Below are positions 1 through 9,539 of a stretch of DNA of 64,000 bases, one piece after another. A program made the translations under genes and the position numbers. Each line of letters begins with the position of its first letter. Positions within the stretch are counted from its first letter, which is position 1. Source of the DNA: Echinometra lucunter (taxonomy: Eukaryota > Echinodermata > Echinoidea > Camarodonta > Echinometridae); contig CM057154.1 of NCBI GenBank assembly GCA_029962745.1, positions 32,860,424 through 32,924,423 of the forward strand, in the 5' to 3' direction. The notes below the pieces were generated by a model. That model worked only from the letters and a program-made list of their open reading frames with translations. It made no database searches and was not told the DNA's origin.

Positions 1-444
1 ACTTTGTGAGCAGCTGATGAGTACTTGTATTTATACTCAAAAACCCTGAAACCAACCATAATTTGGAAGGAAAAGCTGTAAGTTAGACACAAACAGCGAT
101 TTTATTAGCTTTCGTCTCGAGAGACACTGAGCTAAGAGGACCGTTTGCGCGAATTCAAAAATACCGTTACTTGCCTTCCGCCGCGTGATACGTCAATACA
201 CACAGTGCGGTCCGTTGAGTCATGTGCACATGCGCACTCCTTACGTTGGGTCTATGCAACCGACCCTCGTATATTTTTCAAACATTGGTTCACATTTCTA
301 ATATTTAAAAATACTTCCCGTGGATATTATGCTCTGAAACTTTCACACTGGTATTTTTACACTATAACCCTAATGTTTATCCAATTTTTAAGTAACAAAA
401 TGAGATTTTTAAAAAATCATAACAATGTTAGCCAATGCCTTTAA
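1..444. mobile_element. TTAA-flanked MITE, copy 1 (cut by window edge)
   Basis: Positions 1-444 are the reverse complement of most of the complete copy at 52629-53124. The right end reads GTTAGCCAATGCCTTTAA; the left terminus, expected to start TTAAAGGCATTGGC, lies just outside the window. The element sits in the TBCCD1 intron beyond exon 4. TTAA flanks are the hallmark of piggyBac-type insertion. No coding capacity is visible. Confidence 0.75.
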
Positions 445-567
445 TAAGAGTTCTTGCTTTCAACAAAGAAAGTTAACTATATGACAAGTAAGCTACTACG
501 ATATACATCGTTGATCCAGGCAATCAGAAAGTGTTACAACACACAGATGAGAAATTGCAAAGGATAC

Positions 568-2714
568 TCTTCACCAGCAACAAGCGATGATCTCAGTGAT
601 ATCTTGTGAAGTTGTTGAATGAACAGATAGAGAAGAAACTGCAGTGTATCAACACTTTGAGTATTTCTCCACACATCTGTAATGAAAAAGGAAACAGCAT
701 TTAACAACTTAGGCTAATTGTATTATGACTAAACTAAACTTAATCAGATATTTAAAGACCTCGTTTCTAATAATAAGTTTATATCTAAGAAAACTACCGT
801 ACACTGATCATCACCAACACAAATTACCCATCATTGAAATCCTCCTCCTCCTCCTCCTTCTTCTTCCTCTTCTTCAATAAGGCTCTATGTTTAATGTTGC
901 TGTTAGAAGAGTTTTGTGTCAACCATGAAATGAATGTCACTCTTAAACACTCTCAATGGCACTCATTTTGCTCGAATTTTCACTAATATTAGGCATCATC
1001 AAATAAGAATCCACATTTAGAAGCTATGCTTCAAAGCTTGATCATTGCTGATCAGTCTCACTTACCTATATTCTTGGAATGACGAACAGCATCTTGTCGT
1101 TGTTGTAACCTCTCTTCAGGACTGTACTCACATAGCATATCAAAACCCTCAAAGTACCTCAAAAATGAAAAAGTTTGACAATCTCATGTTATAGACCAGT
1201 AGCATTTACATCATTTTGGCACGTCGAATTAAACCTCTCAAATTCAAAAATGTTACTTGACATTCAGTGTTTTATTTATTCATAAATACTTGAAAAAATC
1301 TTTCAAGCAAATTATATATTGTCAAAGTAGAGCTGTACATATACATAAGATCTACAAAAATTGCATTCACTCCAGGAGACAATTCAATTTGTGACTGTTT
1401 TTTTCTTTTCCACCTTAATCATCTTGACACACACAACATTTAACATGAACAAATGCATGGGTCACAGTGAGTCAAATAACACCTAGATGTATAGCACAGG
1501 TCTATGAAACTTTCATAAGGATCCTACATAGTATCTTGAGATAGCTTTGTATATTTGCAATCTGTAGGCCTAAAGACTCATTCAAATAGGAAAAGGGAAA
1601 CCCCCATGTGTTTTTTTTTTTAGTGTTCACATATGGCGCAGTAAACCATGCCATTTATGATAATGAACATGCAACATTCAAATAAAAGAGTTTTCCCACT
1701 AGTTGCGCAGACAAACTCATGACATCATATTTTGCGCTAACTCTTGAAGAATTTGATTGGTACATAGCTTTTTGCCACCAGGAGGCAAAAATATGCCTCT
1801 TGCTTCAGCGTTTTTTTTTCTTTTTTTCTTGCCGCCTCATATCCTATCCATTTGTACAAACAAAAACAAAAAAAAATGTGGGGGTTTTTTGCTTTATATC
1901 TGAACAAGCCTGAATGGTGCACAACATCTTTTATATTTGAACTACAATGTATCAGAAAATAGCATGGCAATCAAGCAGAATCAGTCATAAAACTGGTGAA
2001 AAAGTGAAAATACTTACATCCATGCTAGATCTTCCAGCATGCCTAGTTTGTTACAGGCGATGTGCTTCCATGTCGAGTATCCTAGTCTTGGGTAGCCAGC
2101 CTTTCCTTTGTTTTTAGCATACAAAGCTATCTTCTTCAGGTACTGGTGTTATGAGATATTATACGAGATAATAAAAGTGGAATTAATGCAAGCATGTATG
2201 CTGAAAACTGACAACCAACAAAAACATACGATCAGTGGTAAATAAATTACAAGTTTAAAACTTTTTGTGAAAAAAAAATGAACTAAATATATTTCCTAAA
2301 GTAATCCGCTCATTTGAAAGTAAAAACAATGATTCTGAACTTTTATCATACTGCCATCCAAACTTTTCTTGAAGAAATCCTTATCTACAAAAGCCATCAT
2401 GGCAACAGAACTTAACAAAGTGTAATGAAGTTCTGCTCATTTGGTTCATGCATAGATGTACTGTAGTAATTTTACAGGTCTATCTGAATCAAAAGACATT
2501 GATTTATACCACAAATGTGAGCAATTATCTCCAACACAGTAATCCAGACCTCAATATGACGTTTAAAAACATAAGCCCCAACAGATCTACAAATTCAGAT
2601 TCACCAATCATATTTACTTACATGTAGACTAAGCTTTGGGTGAGGTGATACAGGTAAGATGCCAACATTGAATGTGTCAAACTTCAACCACAGTGTAGCA
2701 TTCGTTTGTGCCAT
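568..2714 (-). CDS. TBCCD1: TBCC domain-containing protein 1, N-terminal exons (partial)
   Basis: Four coding exons read on the minus strand: 2714-2622 (start MAQTNATLWLKF), 2142-2018, 1157-1066 and 676-about 568. All internal junctions have AG/GT sites and phases that join cleanly. The product runs through SLHYLKKIALYA, YPRLGYSTWKHIACNKLG, YFEGFD, SPEERL and SVDTLQFLLYLFIQQL. These match the conserved N-terminus of TBCCD1 as I remember the human protein (YPRLYWSTWRHIACGKL, TPEERL, SVDTLQFLLFLYIQQL). About 140 residues are present; the human protein is roughly 550, so the TBCC/CARP-type beta-helix domain lies left of the window. The family positions the centrosome/basal body and Golgi; it resembles tubulin cofactor C. 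The start exon begins at 2736 with a short 5'UTR after a pyrimidine-rich acceptor, so a non-coding first exon is expected upstream. The last donor is uncertain: GTATCC at 567 or GTGAAG at 574. Confidence 0.9.
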
Positions 2715-2742
2715 GATGGTAACACTTTTTTACTTCCTGCAA

Positions 2743-4650
2743 AAGACAATACATGTAGTTAATTGCAAAATTCAGAATGATTTTCAAACATTTTCTGTTT
2801 TCACTTTATATACATGTAGATTACATGTATTTCATATCAGAACAAAACTTCTGAAATCAGGTTAAGAGAGAAAAAAAAAAAGAGATGGGAATGAATAACT
2901 GGGCTTTTTAAAATTGTTACAGGTTATTATATTTTGATAAATAACCTACATATCATGATGACCTTAAAAGCCATCCTACCCAATAAAGTTGAAAAAAAAA
3001 AATCACATGAAGTAGACGAGGGATGGGGCTGTCTTGCCCTGTCTATGTTTTTGTTATTAAGAAGACCACCCCTTTCACTTTCTGGTTGTTGTTGTTGTTT
3101 TTTTTTATGCTTGAGATTTAATAAAAAGATTTATCAAATGGGATTCCCCCCCCCCCCACGAGACAGTGTCAATTTTGTATGAGTACAACTGAGAAATTTT
3201 CAACATCTTGATATTCCTTTCTGTAGAACACAAAGATACAAACTATCAGCTATCCTTTCTCTCTCAGTCATTTTGAATTCTTCACTATTACATGTATATC
3301 TTATTGTGTAATTTAATATTTCAATGTATTTATATCATTGTTTAGTGGAATGTATTTATGATATTGTATTTTGCAAATTTATGCACCGTGAATCTTTCTC
3401 CCGCTGTTGTTCCTCCTCCTCCTCATTCTTTCTACCTCTCTTTCTTGTCTTCACTTTTAATAAATACTCTCCTTTTTCTTTTTTCTCTGCTACTGATATT
3501 TCACAAAATGTATAATTTGTATTTCTTTTTCTTTTCTACCAGGTAGGATAGTGGTGTTTACACTGGCTACTTCTATGCTGTGGTGTTTACACTGGCTACT
3601 TCTGTGGTGTATTACTCTGGTATCTCTTTTCATCAATGAAGCATACATGTACTTATGTAATAATGTGCAATATACTTATGTAATAATAGGCAATACGGTG
3701 ACTGTACAATCAGTACTTATGCAATATTCATGAACCTTCAATTTATTTGTTGGGTTTTATTTTTCTTTACTCTCTCCCTTCTATTAATTTGCACATGACA
3801 CATAATTCATAACTTTTTTTCCTTTTTCTACCTTGTGTAATAGTTCAAACACATGCATTATTTCTATTTCTTTTCCTAACTGGTGTAATAGCAGTGTTTA
3901 CACCAGCTATTCTTATCCTGTGGTGTATTACACTTGTTATTCTTTTGTTTGTTTTGACTGGTATCACTTTTTTATATATCTATTGCAGTATTGTTGGACC
4001 TTTCATTCTAATTCATTTGCCAGGATTTTTAACTCAACGCATTTATATGACTGGTACTGTCAGTGGTCTTCTATCTCCTCCTGCTCTTCTTTCTTCTAGT
4101 CTCTGCTCCTATCTTTTTTCTTTCTTCTCTCTTTCCTCTTCTCCTACTTTTTCCAACTCCCCTGTTTTTTCTCTATTTGTTTTGCTCTTTCTTCCTCTGT
4201 ATTATTTATTTATTCTATTCCCCTTCTCATCTTTTGTATTCACTCCCTTCTGTCTCCTTTATCTTTTCTTTTTGTTGTATTTTTTTCTTCTGATGACAAA
4301 AAAAAAAAAAAAAAAAATTGTTTTTAAAAATCTGATTCTTTGTAGATTTGATTGTGTATTTGAGTTTACACTGTAAATCAAATTCCTTGAGCGCTGGGGC
4401 TGCTTGTTTCATGTTTTTATTACAATGAATTAATAAACCGATTCAATTTCAACTACAACACTGAATCCCTAACAAAGTGACACTCCCAGTCTATAGATCT
4501 GGCTATATCATGGTTTAGGAAACAGCTCGTTCGTATGTATGCGTGCACTTGTGTACAATGTGAATGGAAAGGGAATGCGGAAACCATTGCATGTGAATGA
4601 AAGAAGCGCTGCAGTGCAAAGTGAATGGTAATTACCTATTTCACGATAAT
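2743..4650. other. Intergenic sequence, low complexity
   Basis: No supported exon. It contains homopolymer runs (A, C), a weak minisatellite near 3545-3620 (gtggtgtttacactggctac units), a polypyrimidine tract at about 4060-4290, and an A run at 4300-4317. The stretch 4380-4445 (a gagcgct motif, then aattaataaaccgattcaattt) looks like the 3' tail of an old retroelement, but that is only a resemblance. Confidence 0.5.
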
Positions 4651-4840
4651 GCCATAGACCTAAACTGTTACTGATCAAAAATGACAAAATGCCTGGGCAT
4701 TATCGTGATCCAAGTCCCCCCTCATTCACTCTGCACAGTAGTGGTTTATTTTGACATTGCATATGCAGACTTTTTTCCACCGCAATAGATACGTATGAGT
4801 ACACACTAAATAAGAGGGGACTTAAACCACGATAAGGCCA
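4642..4840. repeat. Inverted-repeat element around CACGATAATGCC
   Basis: Three related segments alternate in orientation: 4641-4654 (TCACGATAATGCCA), 4694-4723 (TGGGCATTATCGTGA then ccaagtcccccctc) and 4814-4840 (gaggggacttaaaccacgataaggcca). The last two form imperfect arms of about 27 bp enclosing 90 bp, like a degraded MITE. Confidence 0.5.
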
Positions 4841-4918
4841 ATGTAATGTTAGTTTGGTACTAAAGTTGGCAATACTGAAGAATTCACATCCCCTCCATAT
4901 TTTTCATCAAATTTTAAT

Positions 4919-4951
4919 TTAGGATTAGGGTTAGGATTAGGGTTAGGATAA
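4919..4951 (+). repeat. Interstitial telomere-like repeat
   Basis: TTAGGATTAGGG is repeated about two and a half times and ends in TTAGGATAATT. The unit is a dimer of TTAGGG with one variant hexamer. It is short and internal, so probably a fossil of repair or replication slippage. Confidence 0.7.
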
Positions 4952-5730
4952 TTATAAGGGGCAAACCCGGAGTATAGGCCATAAAGCGAGTTCAAAATGA
5001 TTTTCAGTTATGTTTTCGTCAGGTAATCAATCATGTTCTGACATATCACATTGTCCTCTCGGCTCTCAGATTCCTGATTATTTGATGAAAATAATTTTGA
5101 TTTTGGCCAGAAATGTCATCAAAATCACAAATGTTTCACCAGTAGCACCACCATCACCACCACTCACAGGGCTGCCAACACTCACGCATTGAGCGTGAGA
5201 CTCACTCATTTCACCCATTTCTCACGCTCTCACGCTAATCATGAAATTTCTCACGCACGATTCTGAAATAACTAAATAAACAATAAAAATGATAGATTTC
5301 AATAAAATGGCAACCAACTCAAGATTTAAGAACCACTGAAAAACTTGTGAAAGTTTTCCCGCCTTTTGTCGAAAGCCCTCGATCTCATTTCGAGCGCGTG
5401 CGTATGTAAGATCCATAGAGATTATAGGATCTCTATATGGTAAGATCTGATCAGGGCCGGCCTAGCAGGGCCGACCTAGCTATATTATATGCATCGATAC
5501 CCCGAGCCCCTAACATGACCGACCCGTGCACATTATGACAATGAAGATGGCAACAGAGGAGACTTGATACAAGAAATTCTCTGTTTGGATGCTTGCTTGT
5601 TGCATCTTCCCATCATTATTCTGCACCCAAGAGTACCTACATCCAAAACCTGGGTCAAACAGAAAAGGGAACCAAATAAAGACATGGTAGGCATTTCAAC
5701 AAGTGGATATTCCATGTTTATCAGGTGCCA

Positions 5731-6075
5731 GGTAAAAATGTCAGAGGTAAAAATGTCAGAGGTAAAAATGTCAGAGGTAAAAATGTCAGAGGTAATAATG
5801 TCAGAGGTAATATGTCTGAGGTAAAAGTGTCAGAGGTAATAATGTCAGGGGTAAAAATGTCAGAGGTAAAAATGTCAGAGGTAATAATGTCAGAGGTAAA
5901 AATGTCAGAGGTAAAAATGTCAGAGGTAAAAATGTCAGAGGTAATAATGTCAGGGGTAAAATGCCAGGGTGAAATGCCAGAGGTAAAAATTCCAGAGGTG
6001 AAAATGCAAGAGGTAAAAATCTCAGATTTGAATATGACAGAGGTAAAAGGTCAGAGGTAGAAATGTCAGAGGTAT
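5731..6075 (+). repeat. 15-bp minisatellite (GGTAAAAATGTCAGA), left array
   Basis: About 22 tandem copies of a 15-bp unit, with variants such as GGTAATAATGTCAGA and GGGGTAAAATGCCAG decaying toward the right side. Because 15 is divisible by three, the array reads as a repetitive peptide (KMSEV units), which is not evidence for a gene. It is the inverted partner of the array at 7286-7391. Confidence 0.9.
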
Positions 6076-6373
6076 GTCAGATTAGAAAATGTTGAAGTAA
6101 ACATGTTACAGGTGCAGATATTGAATTAGAGAAAGGAAGGGGCACGCGAGATATCTGCATATTTTGTTCAATCTTTCATCGTTTCTACATTACTGATTAT
6201 GTAGGGAAAAAAGTACATGTATGAGTGAGGGGGGGGGGGGGGGAATTAAGCATACATGTACAGTTAAAAATTGTACCTTAATGAACATTGTAAAAACGAT
6301 GGTGGGAAAACTTTGACTTGTAACATTAGTAGCTGACAACATTCATTTCACATGAGTCACGATTATAAATGTG

Positions 6374-6953
6374 CACATTCCTCTTCGTATATAAAGCGTG
6401 GTGTACGTGAACAAATGCCTGCATATTATTTTCCTAATACGTGGAATAGGAAGCAAGCGAATGGAATTAATTCGATCTTGGTATAGTCACTCATCGGATA
6501 CGCTGCAGAATTTTCAAAATAATTACCTGTACTTAATTAGTTAATTGTGTTAGCATATGCAAAACATCAAACGTAAATATTTTCTTTCCACTCTGTCATT
6601 TCATTAAGAACTTATTTTCCATTAATCTCACAAAGAAAACAATGGACATCATCCCACGTGCACATTCCTCATCGTATATAAAGCGTGGTGTACGTGAACA
6701 AATGCCTGATTATTATTTTCCTAATACGTGAAATAGGAAGCAAGCGAATGGAACTAATTCGATCTTTGTATAGTCACTCATCTGATACGCTGCGGAATTT
6801 ACATCTTTTCAAAAGAATTACCTGTCCTTAATTAGTTAATTGTGTTAGCATATGCAAAACATCAAACGTAAATATTTCCATTCCACTCTGTCATTTCATT
6901 AAGAACTTATTTCCCATTAATCTCACAAAGAAAACAATGGACATCATCCCACG
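6374..6953. repeat. Tandem duplication of a 287-bp unit
   Basis: Copy 1 runs 6374-6660 and copy 2 6661-6953. Both contain CGTATATAAAGCGTGGTG (a TATA-like motif), TTAATTAGTTAATTGTG and an end at CATCATCCCACGTG. Differences are few and include a small insertion near 6800. The unit fills most of the space between the two inverted 15-bp arrays. Confidence 0.85.
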
Positions 6954-7285
6954 TGACATTTCTTACGCATAAGGCGCAATTTACTTTGTTTTACTTATGT
7001 TTGTTTTACACAGTTTATGTTATGTCTTTATTTATGTATCTGTTCCAGACCCCACGGAAGACCAGCTTTCCCATGGTGGTTTAGCGGAATGCGGGCAATC
7101 CACCGTATATTTTGTTTTTTATGCTTTTTATACGGAAATGAATACTACTGCCACTACTACTACTACTTATTCAATTGTCACAAGCGGCCAAAGCTTTTCT
7201 AATTCAATATTCGTAGAGGGGGCCTACCTGTACTGTAACATGTTCACTTTGGCATTTTCAGAGCCGACATTTTTTCAATGGCTTT

Positions 7286-7391
7286 TTTACCTCTGACATT
7301 TTTACCTTTGACATTTTTACCTCTGACATTTTTACCTCTGACATGTTTACATCTGACATTTTTACCTCTGACATTTTCACCTCTGACATTT
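7286..7391 (-). repeat. 15-bp minisatellite, right (inverted) array
   Basis: About seven copies of TTTTTACCTCTGACA, the reverse complement of the unit at 5731-6075. The two arrays face each other across about 1.2 kb and could fold into a long stem. Confidence 0.9.
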
Positions 7392-7661
7392 TTGCACCGA
7401 ACCGTTTATCATTTGCTTTGCATGTAAAATTGTATAATTTTTTCTCTTCATAATGCCTTTAGGTATATGTTAAAATACTCTATAAAAATAAAAAGCTCCA
7501 CACCGGTGCGTGGGAGGGGGGCGCCCCCCCCCCCCTCCCAAACCCTCCCCCACTCCCACGCTTCGCTCAGTCGGGCTTGGTCGCTTCGCTCCCTCGCACT
7601 TCGCTTCTCGTATAATCTCACTCTCAACTATTATTCAACATGTTCAATGTTGGCAGCCCTG

Positions 7662-8530
7662 CACTCATCATTCATTCCCAACCCACTCATCCTGTGTACC
7701 TATTTGGTCAATGAAGTAGGTCTACAGTCATCTAGTATTCTAGCTAATTCTTTTGAATCATAAATCATACCAATTATTCAGCATGAGACGGTTTTCATGG
7801 GCCTAAATCTCCCTCAAACTGTTCGTCCGTTCCGGGGTCCGTTCCTACAATTTGCCACCATGCAATTCAATTTCAAAATCAAATTGAATTTCAAATTGAA
7901 TTGAAGACCTAAGTGTACGGTGTCCTCGAAGCGAAGAGAGCCTAGCATGCATGAGTGCTAAGATTATGGAGAGTGACATGCGTATGGGTTATCTACCACT
8001 CCAGCCGCGCCCCGCCGCGCTGGCCGGCCGGCTTGCTCCGGCTAGGCTAGCTCCTGATCCTCCGCTACTTTCCGTTAAGTCAGTGTCCGTTCTAGTCAGT
8101 GATTGTCAACCATCGATCTTGTTGCCTTCTTCTCCTTCCTCTTATCCTCGGCTATTTCAGGAGATCTGCAGCCAGTTGCTGCCCAGGTTGCGTGCTGGGT
8201 TGTGTAACGTTAGAGGTGGGTTTTGCTGTTGCTTTCTTCCATTCACTACCAATACTTCATGCCATGGACATCCCATTGCCATTGAAACGTGTGTTAACTC
8301 TATACAACACACGTTTCAATGCAATGTCAGTGGAATGTCCAAGAAGTAAGACTATGAGTTATGACTTATGACGGTTTCCTGAAACGTAGCCCAGAATACT
8401 AGCCTACTGTTATTGTTAAACTGTGAGATAGGTCTGGCATTCATTAGGGAGAGGAAAGATGTCATAAGACCGTGTTGTCATAACGAAATTATTATGTAAT
8501 TATTGAAAATGATTAATTTATGATGGGGGG
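7662..8530. other. Intergenic; GC-rich candidate promoter region
   Basis: The stretch at about 7990-8060 is unusually GC- and CpG-rich for the window (gccgcgccccgccgcg, ggccggccggc) and lies between divergently oriented TBCCD1 (minus, expected untranslated first exon upstream of 2736) and the plus-strand gene at 9540. It may hold a promoter or 5' exons for either, but no exon can be fixed. A short palindrome, caattcaatttcaaaatcaaattgaatttcaaattgaattg, lies at about 7862-7903. Confidence 0.3.
8281..8320. repeat. Perfect 15-bp stem-loop
   Basis: ATTGAAACGTGTGTT (8281-8295), a 10-nt loop, then the exact complement AACACACGTTTCAAT (8306-8320). Pairing resumes imperfectly outward to about 8266 and 8341 (GGACATCCCATTG against CAGTGGAATGTCC). 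It could be a small inverted-repeat remnant or a structured transcript; nothing in the sequence decides. Confidence 0.75.
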
Positions 8531-8538
8531 ACCTAAAG

Positions 8539-8822
8539 CCCGGGGGGGTCACTCTCCACATGGCCTGCTACCCACCCGTGTCCGACAACCTCAGAAATGC
8601 ACCCTAAATGGCGTAACCTATTAACCAAATTAGCAACCCTAAATGGCGTGAAAGAGTGAGAAAAGGCTACCCTAAAAGGCGATTTACCAGCGAATGGTGC
8701 TGAAAAGCAACCCTTTTTGCCAAAGACGTCGACGACGCCTGAGTGCCTGAAACGGGACCCTTTTCGACGCTTTTTCTGGACGCGGGTGCGTAGCAGGCCA
8801 TGTGGAGAGTGACCCCCCCGGG
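8539..8822. mobile_element. hAT-type MITE with 8-bp target duplication
   Basis: Terminal inverted repeats of about 40 bp: CCCGGGGGGGTCACTCTCCA at 8539 and the mirrored TGGAGAGTGACCCCCCCGGG ending at 8822. Both sides are flanked by the perfect direct repeat ACCTAAAG (8531-8538 and 8823-8830). The 284-bp element holds short internal repeats (CCCTAAATGGCG-type) and no gene. Confidence 0.85.
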
Positions 8823-8830
8823 ACCTAAAG

Positions 8831-9539
8831 CTACGCACTTTGTTGTCAGCAGCTAAAAAGTCATAAAAATCATCGGTTTGTGCAAATTTCATCTCTCTAT
8901 CTTGATTCTACATATTCAAAAGTTGATTTGTGGAGAAAATTATGATGGGTGAATGTCAATAAAACATATTTTCAGGTCGATATCAATGCCAGTGTCAAAC
9001 TTTGTTCAGAAAAATGAAGGGGTCCTAAACTTAAGCTACACACATGTAATAATAAATGAATGCAAATCTTGATATTGAAATTGACTGTGTGTATCGGTGT
9101 GTATTTTACCCCGATTTGAACGCGTCACATTGCACGTGTATGTGATGTATGGTGCGTAGCTTTAGCCTAGGATCCCCGACCATAAACCTCTAGTACATGT
9201 AGTACTGTATAGAGTATAGACAGGACTGTTCTAGACTATAGACTCTACTTACTAGTCTCAAGGTAGGAAAATCTGATGGCAGGCTTTTTAGATTTAATCT
9301 ACAGTTAAATCTGATGTTAGATTGTTACATTTCCTTTGCAGAGCAGTTTTTAATTTTGTCAAATGTGATAAGACTGTTGTCCAAGAAGTTCCTTTGACCT
9401 GCATACAGAGTGTGCATGCTTGGAAAATTGAAGGAATGTTTCCCTGGTTCTATACTTTACATGTAAGTGTCATTTGATTTTAATTATTGATTATCTATTG
9501 TTTCTCCCCTCCCCCCCCCCCTTTCTCTCTCTCCTGCAG
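8831..9539. other. Intergenic sequence upstream of the 9540 gene
   Basis: No supported exon. A pyrimidine-rich tract at 9500-9539 ends in CTCCTGCAG directly before the ATG at 9540 and looks like a splice acceptor, so the 5'UTR is probably carried by an exon further upstream. Confidence 0.4.

Larger units (their letters stand above)
5167..7661. mobile_element. hAT-like non-autonomous element (CAGGG...CCCTG)
   Basis: The ends are CAGGGCTGCCAACA at 5167 and its inverted match TGTTGGCAGCCCTG-type sequence ending at 7661; the 13-14 bp terminal repeat starting CAGGG is typical of hAT superfamily ends. CACTCA abuts both ends (5161-5166 and 7662-7667); this is shorter than the usual 8-bp target duplication. 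There is no transposase reading frame. The left subterminal part is rich in CTCACGC repeats. The interior carries the inverted 15-bp arrays and a 287-bp duplication listed separately. Confidence 0.6.

Noticed and set aside
5564..6060. Open frames encoding KMSEV / KNVRG repeat peptides
   Set aside because: They are the in-frame reading of a 15-bp minisatellite within a mobile element.
7951..8349. 132-codon frame in a CpG-rich block
   Set aside because: No family resemblance; the block is better seen as possible promoter or 5'UTR sequence.
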